Source of the DNA: Sacculina carcini
Taxonomy: Eukaryota > Arthropoda > Thecostraca > Sacculinidae
Length of the DNA: 64,000 nucleotides
Direction: 5' to 3'
NCBI GenBank assembly: GCA_916048095.2
Contig: OU696576.1
Coordinates: forward strand, 8,240,988-8,304,987
A program made the position numbers and the translations under genes. This document shows, one piece after another, positions 14,301 to 25,594 of this stretch (position 1 is the first letter of the stretch; each line of letters begins with the position of its first letter). Under the pieces are notes generated by a model that was not told where the DNA came from, ran no database searches, and worked only from the letters and a program-made list of their open reading frames with translations.

Positions 14301-16183
14301 CAGAAAACATGACGCCACCACGTGGCACGCGCAGTCAGCAAACCGAACAATCCACCATTCAAACGCACGCTCATATGCACATACAGCACCTTCACTCACG
14401 CTCATACAAAATAGTCATTCATACACAATATCCAGTACTAATCTATCACACCTATACAACAGGAAGAAAAGTTTTGCACGACTAAACAGCCAGAAGTAAT
14501 GAATGTTTGGACTGCGGCTCAGCCTACCTGACAACACTCATATGCTTCCGCCATGCGGCCGAGTTTTCTTAGCGGCGTCACGAGGTGCAGCAGCGCCAGT
14601 TGTTTGTGTCGCATGCTGGTGTCGCTCAAGTGGAAGCTCTTGGACAGCTCAAACGCCTTGGCCACCAGCTGCAGACCTTTGTCGTAGTCTTTGAGCACGT
14701 TGAACACGTGCCCCATTCCGATGAAGACCAGCAACTCAAGTCCCACGTCGCCCACAGCTCTGGCCACCTTCAGCGACAGTTCGTAGTGCTCGATTGCTTT
14801 GCAGAAGTTGCTGTAGGTGACGTAGACGTTGGCCAGACACAGGTGCACTTGGCCAGTGGTACGCGACTGCGTGGTTTGGTTGTAGAGCGAGTGTCGGCAG
14901 TACTGGAGCGCGTCGTCCAGATTGCCGAGCCTCTCGTGCCCGCGCGCCAAGTTCAAATAGGCCTCGGCTCGCAGGGCGTTGTCGTCGCCGTCGTTGGCAA
15001 TTTCGAGCTGCTGATAGGACACCTCCACCAGCTCTCTACTCCGTCACAGACACACACACACACACATACACACACATACACACACACATACACACACACA
15101 CACAGACACACACACACTTGTATAGTTTGGAATAACTCAGGCAAGAGGGGTCATAGTGAAAACTGACAAGAACTAGATGTTTGAGAGATGTTAAGAAGTA
15201 TAGTTTCCCATATAGAGGTGTGTTGATGTCTGGAATCAGTTAGGGGAGGATATTGTAGGATCTCACAGTGTAGGAAATTTTAAAGAAATACTGGATAGTG
15301 TGAAATACTGGGAATTTCAGGTAAACCGGGTTAGAGGCATGATTTCAGACATGGCAGCACGAGCACAGCTCATCTCCTGTGGTAAACGAATAGCTGAGTA
15401 CACACACACATCAGAGCCAAAGACACTGATATTCATCATTAATCATCTGGGATATCCTCTAGTCACGGAACTTGGACTCCCAAACAACCTGACTGATCAG
15501 AGAAAATAACAAAGGACATGATAAACACGACATGGAACTCACAATAACAAGGAAAGCGGCGACAGATGGCGTAAGACAAATTCAAACACTAAGAGATAGG
15601 CCTCATTCACCTATATTTGCCCCAGTGCACGTATGCTTGGCACAGGTAACCGAGTGTGTCGAAGCGGTCAATATCCGACTGAGTTTTTCTCAACGCCTCG
15701 CGCCACTTCCTCACGGCTTCGTGATAGCGATTCTGACTGAATAAACGCACTCCTTGCTCCACCTTCACACACACACACACCCACCCAAGCATACACACAG
15801 GTGTATATTTTTCTAACACATGGATATTTATTTGCGGGGAAAACACGCTCAGCAAACTGCTTTTGTTTAATGGTGATTTTTTCTGCTGTGTAGCCTTGCT
15901 GGTCTTCTGTAAATAATCACAAAAATTCTACAAAAAGTGTGGGACGTAAAATCATTATTGCACATGTTTGCAAAGTTTCATCACTCCGCTCAATTTATGA
16001 TTGTTCATGGCTATATACATACGATTTAGATTTTTACATACACAAGCACACACAACCACAATTTGCACCTTTCTTAACACAATTTTTACAATTCACACAC
16101 TTTTCTTTAATTTCATTAATATATTTAAGCACAAATTATGATTTACACACACTACGCCATGATAAAACGATGAACTTTTGTCT

Positions 16184-16253
<70 letters not shown>

Positions 16254-16440
16254 GTGTGTGTGTCTGTTTGTGTGTGTTGCACACCCTCTTTCTTGCAATC
16301 TGCTGGCCCAGAAGACCGCGACATGCATGTACACAGCGCCATAAGCCACGACCCCTAGCGCCAGCGTTTCCGCCGGCGGCCGCAGAGGTGGCAGCACGGT
16401 CGCCGACCGGGGTGCGTCTGCCCAGACTCCATTGAGTCAT
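10792..16440 (-). CDS. RAPSN: Rapsyn (43-kDa receptor-associated protein of the synapse)
   Basis: Rapsyn clusters acetylcholine receptors at postsynaptic membranes through TPR repeats, a coiled coil and a RING-H2 domain (family knowledge). Seven minus-strand coding exons join in frame: 16440-16285, 15762-15611, 15035-14528, 12904-12806, 12530-12339, 11559-11357 and 10984-10792. Total is 1,503 nt, 500 residues, against 412 in human. Colinear landmarks are VEQGVRLFSQNRYHEAVRKW, AEAYLNLARGHERLGNLDDA, CKAIEHYELSLKVARAVGD, LGRMAEAYECCQ, ALEAGDRPMNARGLCAMGDI and YGAALVMLTDMGDQFGRV, so TPRs fill about residues 53-380. The RING-H2 is complete at about 410-458 (CGVC, LPCSHIFHQQC, CPQC). About 30 unfamiliar residues follow it. 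The first exon ends LGQQIARKR: Gly-Gln sits where vertebrates have Met-Gly-Gln, but the preceding codon is CTG, and in-frame ATGs lie upstream at 16440 and 16488. The donor of exon 5 (GTTCGT) is weak but gives the correct RING cysteine. Confidence 0.92.
11002..11049. repeat. (TG)n in the last rapsyn intron
   Basis: A pure TG tract on the plus strand, so CA on the rapsyn sense strand, lies just upstream of the last exon acceptor. A second tract is at 11282-11318 beyond the donor of the preceding exon. Confidence 0.9.
11790..11825 (-). repeat. Copy of a small GGGGAATT-type repeat
   Basis: Read on the minus strand, GAGGAATTGCCCACTGGTGG and GGGAATGGAAG resemble 25332-25376 (GGGGAATTACCCACTGGTGG). 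A third related stretch is near 34446. The family is not identified. Confidence 0.4.
13190..14455. mobile_element. Small non-autonomous LTR element (TRIM-like)
   Basis: Two direct repeats of 281 bp at 13195-13475 and 14170-14450 begin TGTAAAAGCAG and end CTATCACA, so both have the TG...CA termini of LTRs. By eye I see no difference between them, which implies a recent insertion. Five-base target duplications CCTAT flank the pair (13190-13194 and 14451-14455). The 694-bp interior shows no gag, protease or polymerase homology, so it fits a terminal-repeat retrotransposon in miniature that depended on another element for movement. It sits in a rapsyn intron (12905-14527). Confidence 0.85.
15046..15117. 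repeat. (AC)n tract upstream of rapsyn exon 3
   Basis: A mostly AC tract lies 10 bases upstream, in the sense direction, of the acceptor of the 15035-14528 exon. The pre-mRNA would carry it as a UG repeat. Confidence 0.85.
15118..15412 (+). mobile_element. 3' tail of a CR1-like LINE (family of 52485), old copy
   Basis: The segment carries AGAAGTATAGTTTCCCATAT, TGTCTGGAATCAGTTAGGG, GCACGAGCACAGCTCAT and GAGTACACACACACA in the same order as the copy at 45430-45738 and, more loosely, as the end of the long LINE at 52485-54640. It is a 5'-truncated fragment ending in an AC run and lies in a rapsyn intron. It is bounded upstream by another AC tract. Confidence 0.75.
16182..16260. repeat. (TG)n in the first rapsyn intron
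   Basis: An interrupted TG array lies directly after the donor of the first rapsyn coding exon, in CA orientation on the sense strand. Confidence 0.9.
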
Positions 16441-16510
16441 GTCGGGAGGGCTGGTGCCCGGGCGCGGCAAAAGCGCCGATAGAGACATCTGCTGGGAGGT
16501 TCCGCCCCTA

Positions 16511-16624
<114 letters not shown>

Positions 16625-16730
16625 TAGAAGAGGTACAGCCTTTATGTACCGCGCTTTATGAAGCCATTTTAACCGCAAGCCATGATACAACCATTTTCCT
16701 TTGCGGTTGGTTATTTTTCAATTTCGTCAG

Positions 16731-16928
16731 GCAATTTCCAAGTTGTATTGTGAAAACACAGAATTAAGATTACGGGCAGATTTTGTTGTCTGGACAATAG
16801 ATTGTGCGTATCTTCTCAAGACGAAATATAATCTGCAAGATACAACCGGATTTTCAACACAATCGTTTGCACAAATTCTTCAGAAATATTCTACCAAATT
16901 GAAAGCAAAACAGAGGACGCAACGGTAA
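16731..16928 (+). CDS. Candidate exon of an unrecognised gene
   Basis: A good acceptor (CAATTTCGTCAG) precedes a 65-codon open stretch that ends at TAA 16926-16928. It includes the landmarks AISKLYCENTELRLRADF and VVWTIDCAYLLKTKYNLQ and a basic C-terminus, and looks like helical protein sequence. I do not recognise the family. Codon use is AT-rich, unlike the GC-rich exons of rapsyn and TXNDC9. Upstream exons on this strand would have to lie inside or beyond the rapsyn gene, which weakens the case. A chance frame or repeat-derived sequence remains possible. Confidence 0.3.
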   Translation, partial: AISKLYCENTELRLRADFVVWTIDCAYLLKTKYNLQDTTGFSTQSFAQILQKYSTKLKAKQRTQR

Positions 16929-19270
16929 CTAGTAGACATTATATTAGTAGATTTGTATTCATATTGTATATGTTTACATATGCATGCGTACAATGTCTCA
17001 CGCTCAATCTGTGCTTTAGCTGGTTTTTAAGAATGTGGCACACACATGCTTCGGTATTCCTCTGTGTATGTGTGTGTGTATGTGTGTGTGTGTATGTGTG
17101 CGTGTGCGTGTATGTGTTTGCGCGCGTGTGTGTGTACGAGTGTGTGTGTATGTGTGTACGTGTTTGTGTGTGTATGTCTGTGATATGATTTTGGGCGATG
17201 CTAGAGAAGACAGCTCTAATCTTTCAACATGTGTACGCTGACACAATTTGACAGGTGTAAACACACACACACACACACACACACACATACGCACACACAG
17301 TGGCGGATCCAGAGCGCACTTTCGGGAGGGCTGAAATTTGGGGGAGATCAGTCGTGTACATGAATCATTATGCAACATATTTGCGATTGAACTCTTTCAG
17401 TGAACCTCTAGATTATGAGGAGTTGATAGAACCACTTGGGGGGAGCTTCAGCCTCCTGATATTCCCCTCTGTATCCGCAAGTGCCCATGTACACACACAC
17501 ACACACACATACACACACATACGATATGACGGATGTTAGCAGTGTCGGTGGTGAATTCTGTTTCTTTGTTCTCGTTTTACGCTTGAACGAGCAAATAGAA
17601 ATATGTCATGCACATCCATACTGTTCAACTTCACTTTGATGCCGGCTATACGACCCCAGCCGTCCGCTGTGAATTGCAACAAAGTGTTTGAGTCGATGCT
17701 GAATCAGGCACGCAATGTGCAACATTGCTAGCCGTCTGTATTTCGGCCATTATTTCGTGCGTTCTCGCCCAATCGCGCGAAATCTGATACTATGTCATGT
17801 CAAATTGAACAATGCACAGATTTCGCATTAAAATGCACAGTGTGCGTGTGTGTGTATGTTTGTGTGTTTGTTTGTATGTTTGAGTGTATTCTCAAATTTC
17901 CAAGCCGTAGTTCGTTTGCTGTTCTGTGTAACGTTAAATTATGTTGTTTGAACAAGCTTAGGCCTGTCTGGGCTCTCAAATGACAATTGATGGTCGAATA
18001 ACGCTTGTTACAAACACATACACATGCACATACACACTCACATACACACAATTGTGATATTCACAAACACATTTATGAATAAGGTAAGTTCTTGTAATAT
18101 TCCATTGTACAGTGTGAAGTTTGGTTTCAATATATATGTAATTTGTGTGTTGGATAGATATTTGAAAAATCATTATATATTTTTTACAAGTGGTTCCTGT
18201 CTAAAAATTACACTACACTGTAATTATTACTGAAATAATTACAATACTTCCAAAATGAAATACTATAGTACCTTCCAAAATGCGTCCTTTAAATTCGATT
18301 AGAGGGAACGTTAACATATAATTTTTGCCTATTTTAAATTATTCCTGATTAAGTCGGCTCGAATATATCCTTTTCGTGCAAAATCGCGCATCGATATTAT
18401 GCTGGGTGATTTGTCTCTGAGCTTTTTGTAGAGGATTCATACGGACATAAAATAAAAAGCATACAGGCAAAATATAAACTTGACAAAAATTGCTGACACC
18501 AGATGCGAGGTGAGTTTTTCTATAAATCTTGAGTATATCGCGTCTATTGATGTCGACACGACTTGGTTTTTGCTTTTCTCCATCTTCGTTGCTTATCAAC
18601 CATCTCCTGTCTACCTTCTTCTCTTCACTGCATCTAGCAGTGAGCAGGGGTGGCTAGACACCCAGCAGGAATTAAAACAATACCTGTTTTAGGACGGATG
18701 AGCTTGCTACTTGCTACCCAACGGCCATTTAGCAATAAATTACTCTTCAATTTACTCTTATCTATCTACTTTGTCGATGTTTTCCGTTTCTCATGATCTC
18801 ATATTATTTCCAATACGTGTTGCACCATTTATCCACCCTTTTGTTCCTGTTTATCGTTTATTTTCTTTGTGTTCGCTGCTTTATTCTGTAAATAGCACCT
18901 CTGTTCTGTGAATTGTCCATTATATGAAATATGCGTTGGTGTTTAGTGCTTTCTCTCGCCCGTTGTAGACGTGAATTATAGACAACGAAAATGAGGACTT
19001 TGGACGGGGACCATGCGGCTACGCTCCAGGTACGATGGTCCTGCTTCAGGTTAGGTATTATATTAGGTTGGATTAGTTAGACTATGTTTGTTAGGAAAGA
19101 AAGCCGGGATTGAATCCAAACCAAACTAACCCAGGACGCTATGACCTTAGCTCGATCTGGACAAAGCGCGCAACAATCTGCGGTTGTCCCGCCATCTACG
19201 GTTGAATACGTGAAAATATACGCGTAGTGTTTTGTTATGCTCTGATACCGGCTTGTCGGACATGAAACAC
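16929..19270. other. Intergenic region with simple repeats
   Basis: The region holds TG-rich stretches (17061-17185), a partial hAT MITE start at 17298 and AT-rich unique sequence. No gene is recognised. T-rich sequence with AATAAA on the minus strand near 18860-18890 could serve the minus-strand gene that ends at 19271. Confidence 0.4.
17298..17465 (+). mobile_element. hAT-type MITE, CAGTGGCGG family (left end only)
   Basis: CAGTGGCGGATCCAG followed by GGGAGGGCT and GGGGGAGAT matches the left end of the MITE copies at 31164, 47165, 61061 and 63584. No right terminus was found. Confidence 0.45.
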
Positions 19271-20044
19271 TCACAATGAGCGCACTGAGTGATGCGAATG
19301 GTGCGATCGCAGCGAGAAATGCGATCGCTGGTCTTGACTCGGTTCGTCCGAGCCACACGAGTTGAGCGTCGAGGCTGACGTACTGCGCGTGGGCAGCGCG
19401 CCGGACCGTGACGCCGACGCCGGCTGCTCCGAGTCGCCGGAACCCATACGCGCCAGCAGCGACTGGCAACTGACGCGTGTCGGCCGTCCGCCGACTCCGG
19501 CAGAGGAAGTGATGTACGGCTCGAGACGTCCGTGCGATCCTGCCCGCCGCATGGCCACGGGAGGCGGCAGCGGCGCCGTTCCGCTGTTCAAATGCGCCAC
19601 GCTGCCCACTGCCGCTGCCGGCGCGTCGAGCACGCCGACGGCCACCGACGTCGAGGACGGCAGGAAGAGCGGCGGCGGAGGACGCGGCGACGGAGAGTCG
19701 GTAGTTGACGAGCCCATGCGTTGCAGTCGCGACGAGTCTACTCCGGTCGACGTCGGCGCTCCCAGACAGCCCACATCGACGACGGCCGAGCTGCGACTGA
19801 CAGGACGCTGACGTCGCTGCGAACCGACGGAGCCGCCGGCCGGCAAGCGTGATAAGGGAGGCGGAGGGGGCGGCGGCGGCGGAGGAGAGGCCCCGCTGGA
19901 GGCTTGATTGCTGGACAGCGAGGAGCCCATGTAGCTAAGTTGGCGTCCGCCGCCACCGCCCACACCGCCAATGGTGATATCGGAACGTTGGAGCCTGCGC
20001 ATCTCATAGCCGTCCAGACGTCGACAATAGTCGTCCATGCTCAC
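19271..20044 (-). CDS. Terminal exon of an unrecognised Pro/Ser/Gly-rich protein
   Basis: This 774-bp exon starts after an acceptor TGATGGTCAG in phase 0 and runs 257 codons to TGA 19273-19271. It begins VSMDDYCRRLDGYEMRRLQR, then turns low-complexity: five Gly, ten consecutive Pro near residue 50, several PPPP runs, many SxxS clusters and a His/Ser-rich end (SHHSHHSVRSL). High GC at third positions supports real coding. The tail looks intrinsically disordered, with possible SH3 or EVH1 ligand motifs; that is inference from composition. I do not recognise the family. Upstream exons may be those at 22351-22447 and 25595-25690, but exons linking them were not found. Confidence 0.6.
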   Translation of the reverse strand: MSMDDYCRRLDGYEMRRLQRSDITIGGVGGGGGRQLSYMGSSLSSNQASSGASPPPPPPPPPPLSRLPAGGSVGSQRRQRPVSRSSAVVDVGCLGAPTSTGVDSSRLQRMGSSTTDSPSPRPPPPLFLPSSTSVAVGVLDAPAAAVGSVAHLNSGTAPLPPPVAMRRAGSHGRLEPYITSSAGVGGRPTRVSCQSLLARMGSGDSEQPASASRSGALPTRSTSASTLNSCGSDEPSQDQRSHFSLRSHHSHHSVRSL

Positions 20045-20059
20045 CTGACCATCATAAGC

Positions 20060-20062
20060 ACA

Positions 20063-20128
<66 letters not shown>
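20060..20128. repeat. (AC)n upstream of the 20044 acceptor
   Basis: The AC array lies about 15 bases upstream of the terminal exon acceptor and reads as TG on the sense strand of the minus-strand gene. Confidence 0.9.
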
Positions 20129-20131
<3 letters not shown>

Positions 20132-20383
20132 CGTGTTCAGTGGCGGATCGGGGAATTTTCAAAAGTGGAACTCAGTTAGCCTGCTTATGTAGATCTTGCT
20201 TAGATATAACACATCTTATCTATCATACAGCTCGTTGTCAGCCTACCATATTATGGTGTTTGTTTTAGGATAGATACGCTACTTGATAGACAATGGCCAT
20301 CTAGCTGCTAACATTCTACAAACATGTTTGTAGGATGTTTCGGTTTGTTGCTCTTCTCCACTTTCGTCCTCGTGTATGTCGTT

Positions 20384-20722
20384 GGACTCAGTGGTGTAAT
20401 GGTTAGCACACCCGCCACACAAGCGGGAGGTCCGTGGTTCGTAACCCGGCAGAAGATAATTTCTCTAGGCGTTTTCTATAATCCAACAGCCCCTGTCCAC
20501 CCAGCGGTAAATTATGGTACCAGATATCAGTCGTGTGTTGTGCCATGCATTCTGGGGAGGTGGCCCTCTCTAATACGTCTTTCGTCTTTGTGGCGTCATA
20601 GCGTGGAGAGGGTCGGTTCTGCGGTGGCAGCGAGCTGCACGGGACACACCTGTGTGTGTTCACAAGTTTCAGCTTCTTCGCGTGTAGCAGCTGTCACTTG
20701 AGACATTTAACATTTAACCTGT
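20384..20722 (+). mobile_element. tRNA-Val-like SINE (family 2)
   Basis: The head reads GGACTCAGTGGTGTAATGG (A box) with a CCGCCACACAAGCGG anticodon arm and a GGTTCGTAACC B box, like tRNA-Val. The body contains ACCAGATATCAGTCGTGTG, CATTCTGGGGAGGTGG and GTGGAGAGGGTCGGTTCTG, and ends GCAGCTGTCACTTGAG, then TTTAACATTTAACC. Minus-strand copies are at 47468, 57757 and 60427. Confidence 0.85.
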
Positions 20723-21486
20723 TCAACTCATTTTCTTCTCTCCTGTGTGCTATTGCAAATATTGCAAATATGTTGTTGCATGCGTGCATTATTGTTCCAG
20801 TTGGCCCCATAAGATCTAACAATGTATATGTGCGGTTAAAATTAACAACGTTAATCGTAAATAATATTTACATTTAGCAAATGCTGGCTGGACTCATTGG
20901 CTGTATGGTTCCACTCACTCGGGTTCTTGCAAGCGTTGAATTATTGCAAACTCGCAGTTTGCTTCAACAAAGTACTGAGGGGGTTCCGCTAAATTATTCT
21001 TTATATTAAATTATACATTAGAAATAAAACATGAATACAAATATGAAACATAAATAAAATGTACAATATAGTTAGAAAATATAAAAATGTGAAAATATTA
21101 TGGACTACAGAGTAATGTCGTTTTTTGCAATATCAATGTAATGCCTGTGCAATACCAATACGTATAGTACAGTCTATTCCGAGAATGGTTATGCCCAAAG
21201 CAAGGACTGCTAAATACCAGTAGTACTAGTAGTCCTGTTGATAGTATTTATTAGTCCTTGGCCCGAAGTAAAAAAAGTATCTCAACCGCATGCCTTCAAG
21301 CCTAAATGTGTGTGAATGTATGCGTGCATTTGTATGTGTACGTATGTGTCTTTATGTATGTGTGTATGCGCGTGAGTGCGGGTGTATGTGTATGTTTGTG
21401 TATGTTTGTGTGTGTGTGTGTGTGTGTGTAAGATATAGAGCCGTTGAGCTGTCGGGTTCTTGTATTGATCGTCCGGTGCTGCTGCA

Positions 21487-21496
21487 GTGTGTGTGT

Positions 21497-21592
<96 letters not shown>

Positions 21593-21600
21593 GTGTGTGA
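21487..21600. repeat. (TG)n microsatellite, about 110 bp
   Basis: A nearly pure TG array with single TC and GC interruptions. Confidence 0.95.
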
Positions 21601-21698
21601 TGGAGGAAACTGACTCTCATCTTGACTTGCTTTGCACTTCCCAACTGCTATTTCTCTCCACCTCTCTCGCTTGCCATCTCTAGTTTGTGTAAGACATT

Positions 21699-21701
<3 letters not shown>

Positions 21702-21763
<62 letters not shown>

Positions 21764-21800
21764 GAACACACACACACACACACAAGCACACAAACACACA
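21702..21800. repeat. (AC)n microsatellite, about 100 bp
   Basis: AC array with a few AGA interruptions, ending in GAGAGA. It faces the TG array at 21487 in inverted orientation. Confidence 0.95.
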
Positions 21801-22350
21801 CACAGAGAGACAGATATGCCAACATAGACAGAATGGATGGTCGCATAAAATTAAAAATAAATCGAGGAAACGAGCTAGCGAAGCAAAATAAAAGGAAGGG
21901 TGATGCTCTTTTGCAAGTAAATCATATACATATATAGGTCACTACAAGACCAATGTCAATAGTAGCTCATGTGTGATCTAATAAAAAAACTGTTGATAAT
22001 TATAAAGTTACATTATATATTTATCAAATAAATCTTAGAGCGAATGAAAGTACAGTCAACATCTTCGGATTGTGCTTGGAAAATTGAAGTGTTTTGAGCT
22101 TTGCTTGTTGGTTAATATTATTATGATTTTTGAAAGGAATAAGCGCAAACGTTATCAATTGCATCTTGCATCTTGATTATCAAGAAACGCAAAGATAGAA
22201 GAGCAATGAAAATAGAAACTCACTAGAAACAACATAATTTCCAAGTGTTTGGTGTTTTATACTGGTTGAGGAAAGATATTCTGCCCGCAACATATTGCGC
22301 TCAAGGCTGCCCAATCAAGTCTTCTAGACTCGCCTCTGTTCGTGTCTTAC

Positions 22351-22447
22351 CAATCAAGTTGAACGCCTTCAACAAGTGCCTGAATGTATAAGAGGAAATG
22401 TGCAACATACACACGCCGTAAATGGTGATTGATTTTCCCCGCTTTTT
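22351..22447 (-). CDS. Candidate internal exon of an unrecognised gene
   Basis: The 97-bp segment has a good acceptor (TAATTTGCAG) and a consensus donor (GTAAGA). In the preferred frame it reads KKRGKSITIYGVCMLH then ISSYTFRHLLKAFNLIG; a second frame is also open. Phase 0 at its start is compatible with the phase 0 end of the exon at 25595-25690. I do not recognise the family. It may belong to the gene that ends at 19271. Confidence 0.45.
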
Positions 22448-25400
22448 CTGCAAATTACATTTGCTACGTATACATAAAGACACACACACACACACACACA
22501 AGCTCACATACACAAGCTGACACACACACACACACACACATACACACACACACACATACATACACAAACACAGAGCCGCAGATATTAATACTTATGATAT
22601 GGAATTACCAAAAAGCATGAGGATTTTTTATGTTATAATGTGAATGAGAACTCGTTGTCGGAATGAATTTATAAACTCTCTCTCGAGTCAAATCACTCTT
22701 AAAACTCTTCTAGTAAGAATTTTTGACCAGATCACATGAGGCAAACACGCACACACACATGTATACATTTATGACACAGCAACATACACACAGTTATATC
22801 GGCCAACATCCTATCCGTATGCAAATATCCAAATCTGACAATACGCATGCTTGCTAATTACATTCATCAAAGTTAGCGTCACACTCTCAACTCTGAGAAT
22901 ATAAACATACGAGTACATATGTGTATTAACAAATGAGTTAAAATCAGTAGAGCAGTGATATAGATGCAATATGCTCCTTGCGAAATTGCCCAACTGCAAG
23001 GTTATACTGAAAAGTTCAAGAGGAAGTTCATTTTGTACCACCTCCAAGTGTCAATGAGCATGTAAGAAACAAAATATTGGCCTAAAAGCGGATTTAATCC
23101 AAAATTAAGCTAAATAAATTACAATGAGTAAATGGACATAATATATACTTGAAAATTATGAAGATAGAGTAGCTTGATAGTGAAAAACAAGCATTCTAAC
23201 ATTTGTAATATGTTGCCAGTGTTAAATTGGCAAAGATAACAGCTAATAAACCTTTCTCGAATTTGTTAAAAAAAAAGTGGCCATATTGCCTTTATAATTG
23301 AAAGTTTAAAAACAAAAATATAAGCTGGAATAATCGCGAGAAAAAGTTATAGACTCATACACTCAGTATCATGGGCTCCATTGCTGAAATTCGCAGATAT
23401 CTTGATAAATTAATAATAGTCTTTCCTAAGTTATCCCGCTTCATTATTTCGCAACAGATATTTCATGAGAATTATATGATTAGTCGTTCGTTTTTTTATA
23501 AAATATAAATTCGTTTAACTTGATTCATTTATATAACCACATTCAAAGAAAATGATGTTAGGAATTCAAGTTAGAGACCATGTTATTCAATACTCGGATC
23601 GCCTCTACCTACTGAGTGCGCCCTTGTTTTGTGGACACAATATATTATGTTTCTGTCGCTGTCTTCATATATATCGCCGCTGAGCAGCGTTGCGAATTAT
23701 TGCGGCTCGAATTATTTGCAGCGAGTTGCATTAACAGCGGCATAACGAGGTGGCAAAGTGGCGCAGTGGCGCACATGAACAGCGCACATAAACAGCGCTC
23801 GATAAATGTCGCAAATACAGCCACAAATGTGACGGCCGACTGAAGGGTGAAATTCAACCTCAAACGCAACATCTAAACGATTCATATGCCTATAAATTGC
23901 GGAAAAAAGTCATCAACAGACAATAAAAGCAGGGCCTAAAAAATATGGAAAAATATTATTTCATATTTATTATTATATCATTTCATATTTACAATTTTCA
24001 TAGTCACTATATTATTTCATATTTATTATTATATCATTTCATATTTACAATTTTCATAGTCACTATATTATTTCATATTTATTTTATTTAGTTTATTATT
24101 ACACGAAGCACCGTTGACTTTTTGACAATCAAACACAAACATACGCATACACACATACGTACGCATTTTCATTTATTGAAACATTTATATGAGGCAATAT
24201 CTACACAATGTCTCAGATGCGCAGACAGTAAAATATTTACAATGCGGCATTGTACAAACGGACACTGATACATGTACAAATATTCACAAGGGCACAAACA
24301 TACGTTCAGCGTAAGTGCAGATTTATCATTGTCACTGACAGTTCGCATTCTTCGGCATTTCGGCAAGGTGAACATTATGTATGGGCAAAAGGACCACACG
24401 CACACATATATACAGGTATAAGCAGACAGACAGGTCCAAGAACATCGCACACACACACGCACACACACACACATACACACACACATACACAACCGCACAT
24501 GATTTCAGTTCAAGAATGATCTGGTTTGAATGATCTACTAGCATAAGTCATGCAGGACATGCTAGCATACACAATGATCTGTGACCTTTGACCTGTCGTT
24601 CAGGTCCGCTTGCTACCCAATAACGTTTACAGAACACATAAATACATATGAATGTGTGTGTGTGTGTATGTGTGTGTGCGCAGCGGCGGAAACAAGTGGA
24701 GCACCAAAAAGCCAAGTCCCCTTTTCTATCTAAAATGTGTGATAATATACAAAAATCTCTTGATCTTGACGCATCTTGATTATCTGTATATTGTCATTCA
24801 ATTTCATCCGATTTGGGAGTTTGTGAACAAGTTACTGTGTGTGTGTGCGCGTCAGTGTGTGTGTCTATGTGTATGTTAAGCTACAAATTACAGTGCCAAA
24901 AACCAAACATGGGACGCATTCAGCAGATTTTTGGCATGTTTTAGGCGCCACAAAGTATCCTCTAAAAATTTGCTGTGTCATCTTGTCTTTTGACCAAGAA
25001 AAATCGTTAACAGTTTGAAAAAGCGGCGTTGATTGCAGAAAAATCCGCTTTTTAACGGCGCAAAACATTGAAGAATTGTCACGTCTGAATAGCGTGGAAT
25101 AGCACACTTCGTGAGGATTATTCACAGCTGCCGAAAAGCGCAAAAATGTTACAACATTGGAGAAAAGAAGCTTCGACAGATCAACAAAATGACACGCTCA
25201 AAACTGCCTGATCAGTATGTGGTTAATGCATACTTGGTAAATAAATTGTGCATATTTGATTCATGCACCACAGCTAAATGAAATTTAGTAGAAAATACAT
25301 AAGTCATTGTCTTATCTCATCAACCAGTACCTGTGGGGAATTACCCACTGGTGGGGAATGCCAAGTGGGGAATTAGGGACATATGAGGTTCAATACACAG

Positions 25401-25594
25401 AAAAAAGTGATCGTATGCTCCCTACGAAAAAGCTGCATTGGATTATATGTGACCGTTTGAGAGTGCCTTCACAATGTGAACGTAAATACATTTCAATATA
25501 TGATTCAAAACAGAGTTGAGAAACCAGTCCGATAATTCCAGATGGTACAGTTTGATAGTTACATCTGTAGACGTTAAAACTCAACAGAACTCAC
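22448..25594. other. AT-rich region with tandem and simple repeats
   Basis: This stretch contains AC/TG runs (22480-22565, 24448-24486), a 56-bp tandem repeat at 23955-24090 and unique AT-rich sequence. A copy of the GGGGAATT-type repeat is at 25332-25376. No gene is recognised. It may be intron of the minus-strand gene. Confidence 0.45.
23955..24090. repeat. 56-bp tandem repeat, about 2.4 copies
   Basis: The unit begins ATTATTTCATATTTATTATT and contains CAATTTTCATAGTCACTAT. It starts at 23955, 24011 and 24067, exactly 56 bp apart. Confidence 0.9.

Larger units (their letters stand above)
20723..22350. other. Unassigned region rich in TG/AC arrays
   Basis: Two large arrays, (TG)n at 21487-21600 and (AC)n at 21702-21800, face each other across about 100 bp of unique sequence. 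The rest is AT-rich with no recognised gene. Confidence 0.5.

Noticed and set aside
18480-18692. Possible LINE C-terminal fragment (GWLDTQQELKQYLF)
   Set aside because: Only a dozen residues resemble a LINE terminus. The rest of the frame shows no similarity.
24865-25143. Minus-strand frame of 92 codons
   Set aside because: No splice sites, AT-rich codons and no recognisable family. Probably chance.
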